A DNA stretch of 43,078 bases, taken from Accumulibacter sp. (GTDB lineage: Bacteria > Pseudomonadota > Gammaproteobacteria > Burkholderiales > Rhodocyclaceae). This document shows, in pieces, positions 1 to 7,753 of this stretch (position 1 is the stretch's first letter; each line of letters opens with the position of its first letter). Under the pieces are notes generated by a model. That model was not told the DNA's origin. It saw nothing but the letters and a program-made list of their open reading frames with translations, and ran no database searches. A program made the translations under genes and the position numbers. The stretch is taken from positions 1-43,078 of the forward strand of contig JAIRPF010000023.1 of assembly GCA_031257115.1 (NCBI GenBank), read 5' to 3'.

Positions 1-379
1 TCTTTTTTGGGAATTCCCACGGTAACGATTTATCGCAGGAGAAATCCGCGATTTTCCTGGCGTCCCGGTTGGGCGCAAGGGCGGGTGGTGTGTCCGCGCT
101 TTGTTCTGCCGCGGTTGCCAGGTATGCGCGCGCCGCTCTGGCGTCCTTTTGTTCTGGAACGGGATGTAATCGCCGCCTTGCGCGCGCTTGGTACGTGATT
201 TGGCAAGCAGGACGCATAGTTTGGGGCGAGCAAGGCCCCCAACATTTGAGGTGATCCGCGGGCGTGTGTGTTCGCCCTTGCGGCTTTCCGCGAATTACCT
301 GGCTTGCGTTGCAAAGGAATGAACGGGAAACGCTCCAAATCCTGATTTTCAGTCCAGGGCGGCCGCGTCATCCGCGAGG
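1..379. other. Intergenic start of window, no supported gene
   Basis: I see no convincing gene here. The open frames on both strands are arginine-rich, have no recognisable domain and no good ribosome binding site. Bases 329-345 (gaaacgctccaaatcct) resemble the short motif ttggagcgttttcgattc that recurs near 5601 and 21498, so part of this stretch may belong to the dispersed repeats of this genome. Confidence 0.5.
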
Positions 380-688
380 TCACTTGAGCCGTGGTCGATC
401 TTCTTCCACGCGCACTGCCTCGCCCTCGATGATCGTCGCGCCGCGTGGGGCGTCGTTTGCCGCGTTGCCGCCGGGCATTTCGAATCGCTGTCCGCGCATC
501 GCTTCCCGCAGGGCGCGCGTTTTCCATCGCCAGTAGCCCCAGAACGCCAGCGCGGCGAGCGCGAGAACCGCGAAGAGTACCAGCGAAAACATCAGCGCCA
601 CGGCGAACGCGAGCGCCGCGCACAGGGCGCCGGCGATCCGGGCCAGCAGGCTTTTGGGGCGGCCCGATGAATCAAAGCTGATAAACAT
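380..688 (-). CDS. Small membrane protein, function unknown
   Basis: A 102-residue protein. Residues about 12-50 are strongly hydrophobic (LCAALAFAVALMFSLV, then VLALAALAFWGYW), giving one long or two short membrane segments. A basic stretch (RWKTRALREAMRG) and an acidic tail follow. The start chosen is the ATG at 688 (MFISFDSSG). It overlaps the last codons of the upstream cysB-like gene by 17 bases, which suggests translational coupling. A longer frame starting at 748 lies wholly inside cysB and is rejected. No domain is recognised; being in an operon with the regulator is the only clue to its role. Confidence 0.6.
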   Translation of the reverse strand: MFISFDSSGRPKSLLARIAGALCAALAFAVALMFSLVLFAVLALAALAFWGYWRWKTRALREAMRGQRFEMPGGNAANDAPRGATIIEGEAVRVEEDRPRLK

Positions 689-1619
689 CCTCGCCTCCCG
701 CGCCTTCCATCGCTCTGTCGACGACGTGCTTCGACAGATGCGGGGCAAACAGTTCGATGAAGCCGTATTCGAAACGGCGCAGGCAGGTTCCCCGGCGCAG
801 CCCGATGCGCGTGGTGTTCAGGCCGAACAGCCGCGATACGTCGCGCGCCTGCAAGCCTTGATCCCGCGCCGGATCGCAGGCCATGCCGGCGATGATGCCC
901 AGGCCTAGGCCCAGGCTGACGTAGGTCTTGATCACGTCGGCGTCGATGGCGGTGAGCGCGATGTTCGGCTCCAGCCGCGCGCGCTCGAACGCCCGGTCGA
1001 TCAGGGGGCGTCCGGCGAACGCCGGATCGTAGGTGATCAGCGGCCAGCGCGCCAGGGCAGCGAGCGTGACGCCGTCTTCTTTCAGGATCGGATGGCCCTC
1101 CGGCGCGATGACGCTGTGCCCCCACTGGTGGCACGGCAGCATCAGCAGTTGCGGATAGCGGTCCAGCGATTCGGCGGCGATGGCGATGTCCGCCTCGCCC
1201 TTGAGCGTCCACTCGGCGACCTGCGCGGGGCTGCCCTGGTGCATCGACAGCCGCACGTCCGGGTATCGTCCGATGAACCGCTTTATCACGGCGGGCAGGG
1301 CGTAACGCGCCTGGGTGTGGGTCGCCGCCACGGACAGGCTGCCGCTGTCGCCGCCCGCGTATTCCTCGCCGACCCGCTTGATGTTGGCGACTTCCTGGAG
1401 GATGCGCCCGGCGATGTCGAGGACGAGCCGGCCCGGCTCGGTCACCGCCGTCAGCCGCTTGCCGCTGCGCTCGAAGACCACGACGCCCAGCTCGTCCTCG
1501 AGCATCCTGATCTGTTTCGACACGCCCGGCTGCGACGTAAACAGCGTCTCGGCGGCGTCCGACACGTTGAGTCCGCTGCGCGCCACTTCGACCAGATAGC
1601 GCAACTGCTGGAGTTTCAT
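672..1619 (-). CDS. cysB: CysB-family LysR-type transcriptional regulator
   Basis: A 315-residue LysR-type regulator. The N-terminus (MKLQQLRYLVEVARSGLNVS) and the helix-turn-helix (LFTSQPGVSKQIRMLEDELG) are characteristic of the CysB/Cbl branch. The effector-binding domain fills residues about 90-300, with CysB-like motifs (TTHTQARYALP-type, here AATHTQARYALP, and GLGLGIIAGMA). The family activates sulfate assimilation genes in response to N-acetylserine or sulfur status. Length fits CysB (about 315-325). No cys genes lie in the window, so the targets cannot be read from context. The paralogue Cbl is the main alternative. Confidence 0.88.
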   Translation of the reverse strand: MKLQQLRYLVEVARSGLNVSDAAETLFTSQPGVSKQIRMLEDELGVVVFERSGKRLTAVTEPGRLVLDIAGRILQEVANIKRVGEEYAGGDSGSLSVAATHTQARYALPAVIKRFIGRYPDVRLSMHQGSPAQVAEWTLKGEADIAIAAESLDRYPQLLMLPCHQWGHSVIAPEGHPILKEDGVTLAALARWPLITYDPAFAGRPLIDRAFERARLEPNIALTAIDADVIKTYVSLGLGLGIIAGMACDPARDQGLQARDVSRLFGLNTTRIGLRRGTCLRRFEYGFIELFAPHLSKHVVDRAMEGAGGEDVYQL

Positions 1620-1674
1620 CCCGCGATCCAGGTAAGGTTCGGTTTCGATAAGCTAACGTAACGCGCCTTTTCGT

Positions 1675-2283
1675 TCAACCGCTCCGCGTCCGGTTCGCGT
1701 CCCCGTTCCGCCGGGGCAGGCGCAGCAGGCGGGTCAATTCCAGCCCATCGACCAAGCGGATGCGGTGTTTCCCGGCAAAGCCGCGGGCGTTGTCGGTCAC
1801 GCCGTCGAGCGCGACGTAGAGCGCGTCGTGGGCGTCTTCCGCCTCCCGCCGCCCGTCCAGTTCGCGCAACGGCTCGATGCCGTGGCTGGCCGCTTTCCAG
1901 CGTTTGCAGCAGACCAGCGTCGTCTTGCCCATCCGGGTGAGCTTGAAGTCCGCCGGGCCGGCGAGGCGCGCCACCGTGTAGCCCTCGCGCTGGAACGCCT
2001 CTTCCACCCGCGCCGAAAAATCCCGCCAGGACATCGCCCTGACGGCCTCGACGGTGGCCGCCACGCGGGCCGCGCCGGGAACCTTCGCCTGCTTCCACAG
2101 GCCGATGGCGCCGATGATGAAAAACGGCAGCGAGCACGACGCGGCGGGCACGAAATAGGTTCCGTAAAAGAAGAGCCGGGCAAGCAGCAGCACCGCCAGC
2201 GCGAGCGCGAAACTGATCCACCAGCTCGAACGCATCAGGACGGAAAACAGGGAATTTTCGGCGATCTTGAATTTCGGTAGCAC
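1675..2283 (-). CDS. Membrane-anchored Mrr-like (restriction endonuclease-like) protein
   Basis: A 202-residue protein with two N-terminal membrane segments (residues about 21-40 and 46-63), then a cytoplasmic domain of about 120 residues. That domain resembles the Mrr_cat PD-(D/E)XK fold: SWRDFSARVEEAFQREGY, then ADFKLTR with a candidate Asp112, then LVCCKRWKA. Mrr family members normally have Q-x-K at the last position; here Cys125 replaces Gln while Lys127 is kept. Nuclease activity is therefore uncertain. It sits downstream of ratA-rnfH on the same strand, 50 bases after rnfH. No methyltransferase partner is present, so this is not a classical restriction system. Confidence 0.68.
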   Translation of the reverse strand: MLPKFKIAENSLFSVLMRSSWWISFALALAVLLLARLFFYGTYFVPAASCSLPFFIIGAIGLWKQAKVPGAARVAATVEAVRAMSWRDFSARVEEAFQREGYTVARLAGPADFKLTRMGKTTLVCCKRWKAASHGIEPLRELDGRREAEDAHDALYVALDGVTDNARGFAGKHRIRLVDGLELTRLLRLPRRNGDANRTRSG

Positions 2284-2333
2284 GTCGGAAATCTTTCAGG
2301 GGAAAAGTGGGTCGGAAGGTATCGATCGTCGCG

Positions 2334-2654
2334 TCAGGAAGCCTCTTGCTCGCCGGCGCCCTTTTTCATCGTCTTGCCCTCGGCCGCGCGCTGCTTGCGC
2401 ACTTCCTTCGGGTCGGCGATCAGCGGGCGGTAGATTTCCACCCGGTCGCGGTCGCGCAGGACCGCGTCGGGCTTGACTACCTTGGCGAACACGCCGAGCT
2501 TGTTCTTCGCCAGATCGATTTCGGGAAATTTCCCGGACAGGCCCGAACGCTCGACCGCCTCGCGCGCCGTCGCGCCGGCGGGCAGCGTGAGCGCCACCAG
2601 TTCCTGCCTGTCCGTGAGCGCGTACACCACTTCGACCGCGATCGATTCAGCCAC
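2334..2654 (-). CDS. rnfH: RnfH family protein (UPF0125)
   Basis: A 106-residue protein of the RnfH/UPF0125 family, a beta-grasp (ubiquitin-like) fold. Typical motifs are visible: VEVVYALTDRQELVALTLPAG near the N-terminus, SGLSGKFPEIDLAKNKLGVF in the middle and LRDRDRVEIYRPLIADPKEVRK near the end. The extra basic tail (KTMKKGAGEQEAS) is not part of the core. Its start overlaps the end of ratA by 8 bases, the usual gene pairing. The biochemical role of the family is not well established, and no rnfABCDGE genes are in the window. Confidence 0.92.
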   Translation of the reverse strand: MAESIAVEVVYALTDRQELVALTLPAGATAREAVERSGLSGKFPEIDLAKNKLGVFAKVVKPDAVLRDRDRVEIYRPLIADPKEVRKQRAAEGKTMKKGAGEQEAS

Positions 2655-3090
2655 CCGGCGCTCCGTAGACCTGGCGCGCCCGCTTCACGAACGCTTCGAC
2701 GAAGGTATTCGCGATCTGGTTGAACACCGGGCCGATGATTTTCTCGAACAATTTGTTTGAAAACTCGTAGGAAATCTGGAATTCGACCTTGCAGGCGTTC
2801 TCGGCCAGCGATTTGAAGCGCCAGCCGCCCTCCAGACGCCGGAACGGCCCGGAGAGCAGCTTCATGGTCATCCACGCGGGATTTTCCTTGGCGTTCTCGG
2901 TGGTGAAATGCGCCTTGACGCCGTGGAAATTGATGTGCAGCGTCGCCACCGTCCGCCTTTCGTCGCGGTAATCGACCCGCGTCGCGCCGCACCACGGCAG
3001 AAACAGCGGATAGCTTTCGACGTCCTCGACGAGGTCGAACATCCGCTGCGCCGAATGCTCGATCAGTAACGATTTTTCGACCCCCGACAT
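2647..3090 (-). CDS. ratA: RatA/Coq10-family START-domain protein
   Basis: A 147-residue single-domain protein of the START/Coq10 superfamily. Characteristic sequence includes [30 protein letters not shown] and the C-terminal amphipathic helix ([28 protein letters not shown]). E. coli RatA was described as a toxin that blocks ribosomal subunit association, while Coq10 homologues bind ubiquinone. Which applies here cannot be told from sequence. It is divergent from smpB and overlaps rnfH, the conserved smpB-ratA-rnfH arrangement of beta- and gammaproteobacteria. Confidence 0.9.
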   Translation of the reverse strand: MSGVEKSLLIEHSAQRMFDLVEDVESYPLFLPWCGATRVDYRDERRTVATLHINFHGVKAHFTTENAKENPAWMTMKLLSGPFRRLEGGWRFKSLAENACKVEFQISYEFSNKLFEKIIGPVFNQIANTFVEAFVKRARQVYGAPGG

Positions 3091-3092
3091 CT

Positions 3093-3121
3093 CTGACCGT
3101 ATTCCTCGAATCCTGTAAAAT
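3093..3121 (+). promoter_or_regulatory. Candidate sigma-70 promoter of smpB
   Basis: CTGACC at 3093-3098 and TAAAAT at 3116-3121 are 17 bases apart, a good spacing for a housekeeping promoter. It lies 46 bases upstream of the smpB start, within the short gap to the divergent ratA. This is a pattern match only. Confidence 0.45.
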
Positions 3122-3167
3122 GCCGGATTCTAGCACCATCGCCGCGCCATCCGCCGGAAACGCCGCC

Positions 3168-3614
3168 ATGAGCATCGTCGCCAACAAAAAAGCGTTCCAC
3201 GACTACTTCATCGAAGAGCAGTTCGAGGCCGGCGTCGCGCTCGAAGGCTGGGAGATCAAGGCCATCCGCGCCGGGCGGGCGCACCTCAAGGAATCCTACG
3301 TGATCGTGCGCGACGGCGAGGTCTTCATCTTCGGAATGCACCTCACGCCGCTCAGCCAGGCATCGACGCACGTCAAGCCCGATCCGACCCGTACCCGCAA
3401 GCTCCTGCTGCACACCGCGCAGATCAACAGACTGATCGGCAAGGTCGAGCGCGCCGGCTTCACCCTGATGCCGCTCGACCTGCACTACGCGCGCGGCCGC
3501 GTCAAGATCCAGATCGGCCTGGCCAAGGGCAAGAAACAGCACGACAAGCGCGACGCCGAAAAAGACCGCGACTGGGAACGCGAAAAGGCCCGCCTGATGC
3601 GGACAAAAGTCTGA
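3168..3614 (+). CDS. smpB: SsrA-binding protein SmpB
   Basis: A 148-residue SmpB, the partner of tmRNA in trans-translation that rescues stalled ribosomes. Core motifs are present: [50 protein letters not shown], and the basic C-terminal tail ([25 protein letters not shown]) that inserts into the decoding site. The ATG at 3168 was preferred over an in-frame ATG at 3120, because family members start at [11 protein letters not shown] and a GGAA sits just upstream. The tmRNA gene itself was not found in the window. Confidence 0.96.
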   Translation: MSIVANKKAFHDYFIEEQFEAGVALEGWEIKAIRAGRAHLKESYVIVRDGEVFIFGMHLTPLSQASTHVKPDPTRTRKLLLHTAQINRLIGKVERAGFTLMPLDLHYARGRVKIQIGLAKGKKQHDKRDAEKDRDWEREKARLMRTKV

Positions 3615-3637
3615 AACCGGGAGAGGCGAAAATTTTA

Positions 3638-3738
3638 GCCACGGAGAACGCGGAGCGCACGGAGAAAAGCGAAGATTTTCAAAAGGGTTTCCTCCGTGAA
3701 AAGGTTTCTCTCCGTATTTCTCCGTAAACTCCGTGGCC
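3638..3738. repeat. Intergenic hairpin repeat, family A (cacggag type)
   Basis: The left arm reads gccacggagaacgcgga and continues with further cacggag-type units. The right arm ends ctccgtaaactccgtggc. The arms are near reverse complements built of degenerate 9-base units (CACGGAGNN), so the stretch can fold as a long hairpin. Many related copies lie between genes across the window. Confidence 0.75.
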
Positions 3739-3753
3739 AGGGCGATTGATTAC

Positions 3754-3850
3754 AGCGGACGCGACGAAAGGCAAAATCTGTTTTTCGCTTCCCGCCGCGC
3801 CCGTCGTGGTCAACGATTTTTGCCTTTGACTTTCTTCGTGGTTAAATTTC
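3754..3850. repeat. Intergenic repeat, family A (cgtcgtggt type)
   Basis: A second, looser copy of the 9-base-period repeat. It has gcggacgcgacgaaagg on the left and cgcccgtcgtggtcaacg, then ttcttcgtggttaaat, on the right. Together with the preceding element it fills most of the gap between smpB and the exonuclease gene. Confidence 0.6.
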
Positions 3851-3899
3851 TCGCCCGCGCCGTTGATCGACCGCCTTCAACTCATCGATACCCATTGCC

Positions 3900-4688
3900 A
3901 TGACTCCCATTCTCGTCTTCGACATCGAAACCATTCCCGACGTGGCGGGCTTGCGCCGCCTGCACGGCCTCGATCCGGCGCTGTCCGACGCCGAGGTGGC
4001 GGAAATGGCCTTCCAGCAGCGGCGCTCGCAAAGCGGCAGCGATTTCCTGCCGCACTATTTGCAGCGCGTCATCGTCATCTCCTGCGTCCTGCGCGCCGGC
4101 CAGGACGTGCGCGTGTGGTCGCTGGCCGAGCCGGAACAGGGCGAGGCCGGAATCATCCAGCGCTTTTTCGACGGCATCGAAAAATTCACGCCGCAGCTCG
4201 TCTCCTGGAACGGCGGCGGCTTCGACCTGCCGGCGCTGCACTACCGCGGCCTGATCCACGGCGTCACCGCGCCGCGCTACTGGGACATGGGCGACGGTGA
4301 TTACAGCGACAGCCGCGATTTCAGGTGGAACAACTACATCAGCCGCTACCACGCGCGCCATCTCGACCTGATGGACCTCCTGGCCCTGTACCAACCGCGC
4401 GCCAACGCGCCGCTCGACGACCTGGCCAAGCTGATCGGCTTTCCCGGCAAGCTCGGCATGGACGGCGGCAAGGTATGGGAAGCGTGGCAGGCCGGCGAAA
4501 TCGCCGGCATCCGCGATTACTGCGAAACCGACGCGATGAACACCTACCTCGTCCATCTGCGTTTTCGCCTGATGCGCGGGGAAATGTCGCGCGAAGAGTA
4601 CGAAAGCGAAATCCGGTTCATCCGCGGCGAACTGGAAAAGCTGGACAAGCCGCACTGGCGGGAATTCCTGGCGGCCTGGACGGACTGA
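3900..4688 (+). CDS. DEDDy-type 3'-5' exonuclease (PolB-like)
   Basis: A 262-residue RNase H-fold exonuclease of the predicted PolB-like 3'-5' exonuclease family (PF10108 type). All three exonuclease motifs are visible: Exo I VFDIETIPD (Asp8, Glu10), Exo II SWNGGGFDLP (Asp109) and Exo III YCETD (Tyr207, Asp211), the last marking the DEDDy subclass. Family members are usually 250-300 residues and stand alone, without a polymerase domain. The likely activity is trimming of single-stranded or mismatched DNA 3' ends in repair; the true substrate is unknown. It is a single gene, bordered by repeat-rich gaps on both sides. Confidence 0.85.
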   Translation: MTPILVFDIETIPDVAGLRRLHGLDPALSDAEVAEMAFQQRRSQSGSDFLPHYLQRVIVISCVLRAGQDVRVWSLAEPEQGEAGIIQRFFDGIEKFTPQLVSWNGGGFDLPALHYRGLIHGVTAPRYWDMGDGDYSDSRDFRWNNYISRYHARHLDLMDLLALYQPRANAPLDDLAKLIGFPGKLGMDGGKVWEAWQAGEIAGIRDYCETDAMNTYLVHLRFRLMRGEMSREEYESEIRFIRGELEKLDKPHWREFLAAWTD

Positions 4689-4740
4689 CGGGCCGGATAC
4701 GGACGGCGCGGACCTCGCCGCGCCACGGTTTCCGGCGAAT

Positions 4741-4914
4741 TCAGGGCGAGGCCGTGGCGAGACTCACCCGCGCGTCGAGTCCGGCGACGCCGTTTTCGCG
4801 GATGGCGTTGGAAAGGGCGATCGAACCGTTGAGCGAAAGAACGATTTCCCTGGAAATGGCGAGTCCCAGCCCGCTGCCCGAGGCGGAAAACGAAAGGCGA
4901 AGAAAGAGCCTGTC
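4741..4914 (-). pseudogene. Relic of a sensor histidine kinase C-terminus
   Basis: The reverse strand encodes about 57 residues ending in a stop at 4741 that look like the end of a histidine-kinase ATPase domain. The G2 box GSGLGLAISREIV is present, followed by LNGSIALSNA and a final strand (GLDARVSLATASP). Upstream the frame runs into repeat sequence with no H-box, N-box or F-box. Only the 3' end of a former sensor-kinase gene therefore remains. No response regulator lies next to it. Confidence 0.6.
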
Positions 4915-4949
4915 ATACCAGCGCAAGCCGGCATCCGACTCGTTCGTCA

Positions 4950-5765
4950 AGAATGAAACGCGAGCGTTCCGCCCGCAAAAAAAAGCGAACGAAGCGGGCG
5001 GGACACCCGCGCTCCATTTGGCAAGGGAACGGCAGGGGAAGAAAAGCGATGGCGAAACCGCCCCCGAAACCACCAAAATCACCATCCCAGCGAACGCATC
5101 GAAAGCCACCGCCATTCCAGCGAACACTTCCAACCACTCGTCATTCTCACGCAAAGCGCGAGACGGAAGGAGTTGTACGGTCGAGGAGAGAGCCGGGCGC
5201 TTGAATTTCTAGGCGCGGATATTCGACGAACGAACGGGATTCTGGCGATTGAGAGAATGGCGGTTCCTGTTCGTTTCGCGTTTGATAATTTGACCGCCAA
5301 ACCACCAAACGCAAACGAAAAAACCACCGCCAAATGCCGCCATCATTTTCCCAACCGCATCCGGAACCCCAACCGCCCGACTCCTCCCGCCCATGGCTTC
5401 GCCGTAAGCCACCTCCCTCAGAGAGAGGTTTTTCGCGTGGCGCGGCCTTCGTCCAAACCGGAATTCTTGGCAGCCGCCAAACCCATTGGAGCGCGGGCGT
5501 CCCGCCCGCGCCCCATCCAAAACCTCCCTCTTGAGGGAGGTGTCGCGCCGAAGGCGGGACGGAAGGAGTCAGGTAGTCGATGGAAAAGCCGGCAGCTAGA
5601 CTTGGAGCGTTTTCGATTCAAGCGATGATCGCTCCCCTCCTCCGTCATTCCCGCGCAAGCGGGAATGCAGCGCGCACATCCGGCGCACCGCGCCGCATCC
5701 TTTAGAATTGACGGTATTTCGGGCCGGAGACAAGGAACTGGATTCCCGCGTTCGCGGGAATGACG
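4950..5765. repeat. Repeat-rich gene-free stretch (families B and C)
   Basis: No gene is supported in this stretch. It holds several dispersed repeats: a gcgggcgggac/gtcccgcccgc motif near 4998 and 5497, also seen near 31550; family C copies at 5377-5428 (forward) and 5521-5570 (inverted); and family B hairpins at 5646-5667 (CATTCCCGC, 4-base loop, GCGGGAATG) and 5742-5761. A further family C copy follows at 5861-5916. The copies starting at 5341 and 5829 share about 88 bases. Confidence 0.6.
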
Positions 5766-5860
5766 AAACGACTTGATGGCCTGATTCCTGATACTTGTTT
5801 TCCGATTCTCAACCGCCCTACTCTCTCATCATCCCCCCAACCGCGTCCGGAACCCCGTCC

Positions 5861-5916
5861 GCCCAACTCCTTCCGGCCCACGGCTTCGCCATGGGCCACC
5901 TCCCTCCTGAGAGAGG
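5861..5916 (+). repeat. Family C repeat (ctccttccgg ... ccacctccctc)
   Basis: It reads gcccaactccttccggccca, then a short inverted segment, then ccacctccctcctgagagag. Related copies are at 5377-5428, 5521-5570 (inverted), 31477-31531, 37411-37466 (inverted) and 37565-37618. It lies just beyond the 3' end of the hydrolase gene. Confidence 0.65.
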
Positions 5917-5932
5917 CCTTTCGCGCGGGCGT

Positions 5933-6871
5933 TCAATCGCGGGGCATGAACCGCTCGATCGCCTCGGCCACGCGCTCCGGCTGGTCGTGTTGTACGCTGT
6001 GGCCGGAATCGGGGATGGATACCGTGGCGAGGTCGCGGAAGCTGGAAAGGAGGCGGTCGAGCATCCGCGGGTCGTTGCCGAAGCGCCGAACGACATAGCC
6101 GTGTTCGGCGATCTGTAATTGCACGGGGACTTCGATGCGCCGCCAGCAGGCCAGCGTGTCTTCGATGCGATAGACCAGCGGCGACGGTACGCGATGCCAC
6201 GGGTCGCAGGCCATCGTCACCGTTCCGTCGCCGTTCGCGCGGCTCGCGTGCCAGGAAAGGAAGGCCGCGCGCGCCTCGGTGAGGCGCGGGTTGGCTTCCA
6301 TCAGCCGGGCGGCCAGCGCCTCATGGTTCGGATACACGCTCATGGGAGGGCCTTTGCCGACCTCGCGCAGCCACGCGCCGAGCAGCTTGGGCGAATCGTC
6401 GTCGATGGCCGGCCTGAGTCCGAGGAAGTCGAGCATGACCAGCCGGGAGACCCGCCGCGGTCTGACTCCGGCATACGATCCGGCGATGTTGGCGCCCATG
6501 CTGTGCCCCACGATGCGCGCCGGACGATCCGGCGAATAATGCGCCAGCAGGGCATCCAGGTCGGCGTAGTAGTCCGGAAACCAGTACGGCTGGTTCAGCC
6601 ATTCCGATTCGCCGTAACCGCGCCAGTCCGGCGCGATCACGTGCCACGGCTGGGCGAGCGCATCGACGACGAACTGGAAGGTCGGCGAGCAATCCAGCCA
6701 GCCATGCAGGAAAAACATCGCCGGCGCGTCATCCGGCCCCCAATGGCGAATGTTGTAGCGCAGGCCGCGGATGTCGATTTTCTCGGTTCTCGATTTTTCA
6801 TGCCGCATGGCGGGCGAAACGGCGAGGGTTGTCGATGGCGCGGAATTCTGCCATGAAGACGATTTCACCAT
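5933..6871 (-). CDS. Alpha/beta hydrolase
   Basis: A 312-residue alpha/beta-hydrolase fold protein. Visible landmarks are the oxyanion-hole motif FLHGW, the region DWRGYGESEW, the nucleophile elbow GHSMGA and the C-terminal catalytic histidine in DSGHSVQHDQPE. The acid is probably in the strand before AEHGYVVRR. The ATG at 6871 has a GGAG 8 bases upstream. An internal ATG at 6808 (MRHEKSR) would remove a non-conserved leader and is the alternative. Substrate cannot be predicted: this fold covers esterases, epoxide hydrolases, dehalogenases and others. It stands alone between repeat-rich gaps. Confidence 0.82.
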   Translation of the reverse strand: MVKSSSWQNSAPSTTLAVSPAMRHEKSRTEKIDIRGLRYNIRHWGPDDAPAMFFLHGWLDCSPTFQFVVDALAQPWHVIAPDWRGYGESEWLNQPYWFPDYYADLDALLAHYSPDRPARIVGHSMGANIAGSYAGVRPRRVSRLVMLDFLGLRPAIDDDSPKLLGAWLREVGKGPPMSVYPNHEALAARLMEANPRLTEARAAFLSWHASRANGDGTVTMACDPWHRVPSPLVYRIEDTLACWRRIEVPVQLQIAEHGYVVRRFGNDPRMLDRLLSSFRDLATVSIPDSGHSVQHDQPERVAEAIERFMPRD

Positions 6872-6921
6872 AAAACGGACTCCGGTTTGAAACCCCGCCT
6901 TTCAGGGCGGCGCGAAGGCGG

Positions 6922-7022
6922 GAACCCCGGCCTGAAGGCCGGGGGTTCGACCGTGGCCACTTGGGAGGGGGGCGAACCCCTTCCCGGTTCGCTCACAGTG
7001 GCAGGCATGAATGCCTGCCACT
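6922..7022. repeat. Two intergenic hairpins, one a perfect 12-bp palindrome
   Basis: Bases 6922-6948 form a GC-rich stem (gaaccccggcc / ggccgggggttc, one bulge, loop tgaa). Bases 6997-7022 form a perfect 12-bp inverted repeat (agtggcaggcat, spacer ga, atgcctgccact). Neither is followed by a T-run on either strand, so they do not look like intrinsic terminators. The rest of 6872-7222 holds no gene. Confidence 0.6.
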
Positions 7023-7129
7023 AATGAGTTGCTGGAAACCGATATGCCACTGATTGCGTGAGTGATTGAGCAAGCGGTCGATACTTTGCATAATTTGATG
7101 ATTCCGTCACATACGAGTAAGTAGTATGG

Positions 7130-7138
7130 TGCTATACT
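7130..7138 (+). promoter_or_regulatory. Candidate extended -10 promoter
   Basis: TGCTATACT is an extended -10 element (TGN followed by TATACT). It lies about 85 bases upstream of the small gene at 7223. No good -35 is present at 17 bases. This is the AT-richest part of the gap. Confidence 0.3.
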
Positions 7139-7222
7139 TCTTGTTTTTCTGTTCAGTCCTTCTCCAGCGTAAACCACGGTGAATCGGGTGAGTCGATCGC
7201 TCCGGGGTTTAACAAGTCGCAT

Positions 7223-7492
7223 ATGCCTCTATTCGACGAAAAGCGCAAGTCACTCGACCGCAGGGTGTGGAATGACGGTCCGTTGCCCGGAAACCGGGAA
7301 CGCCGAAGCAAAAAGGACCGGCGGCAGACCCAGATTTCGGAAATCACGTTCCACGAATGGGCCTTGCATCTTCTCAGATTCAAAAAATATTTCGCCACGA
7401 GAGCCGCGACGCGGAAAAAGTCCGAAGAAACGAAGACCCGGCAGAAAAACGACGCTTCCGTCATCCACGGTATGTCGACAATTTCTTTCTGA
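7223..7492 (+). CDS. Small basic hypothetical protein
   Basis: An 89-residue, highly charged protein. It starts MPLFDEKRKSLDRRVWNDG and has a second RR-rich motif (RERRSKKDRRQTQISEI) followed by a hydrophobic patch (FHEWALHLLRF). The repeated KSLDRR/KKDRR layout is familiar from small uncharacterised betaproteobacterial proteins, but I know of no function. The tail after residue 60 is lysine-rich and less convincing, and may reflect a changed 3' end. The ribosome binding site is weak. A candidate extended -10 promoter lies upstream. Confidence 0.5.
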   Translation: MPLFDEKRKSLDRRVWNDGPLPGNRERRSKKDRRQTQISEITFHEWALHLLRFKKYFATRAATRKKSEETKTRQKNDASVIHGMSTISF

Positions 7493-7670
7493 TCCTTCCG
7501 GCGCGCGCCCGTCAGCCGCGCGGCAGCCCGGCGGGAGGAGTCCGGGCGTCGATCCGGGGTCGTCAGCGCCCAGGCGGCTAACCGGAAATACGCCCGATCC
7601 CCCGCGCGGCGAATACGGACATCGGCGCGAAAAAGCCCGCTTGCCGGAAACGGCGATCGGCTTTTCCGGG

Positions 7671-7704
7671 CAAAGAAAAACCCCGCCTTCCGGGGAAGGC
7701 GGGG
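7671..7704 (-). terminator. Intrinsic terminator of the eut operon
   Basis: Read on the minus strand, a perfect GC-rich stem (ccccgccttcc / ggaaggcgggg, 7681-7704) is followed directly by TTTTTCTTTG. It lies 50 bases past the stop codon of the phosphatase gene and closes the minus-strand operon. A second small stem (ggcgccg / cggcgcc) lies at 7717-7734, between the two. Confidence 0.85.
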
Positions 7705-7753
7705 CCGTCCGATGGCGGCGCCGTTTCCGGCGCCGCGCCGCCGGGTCAGCCGG

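Noticed and set aside
4325-5212. Plus-strand frame of 295 codons beginning inside the exonuclease gene
   Set aside because: Its first half is a frame-shifted shadow of the exonuclease and the second half reads through repeats.
5209-5520. Minus-strand frame of 103 codons in the repeat-rich gap
   Set aside because: It is made of family C and gcccgccc-type repeat translations, with no independent coding signal.
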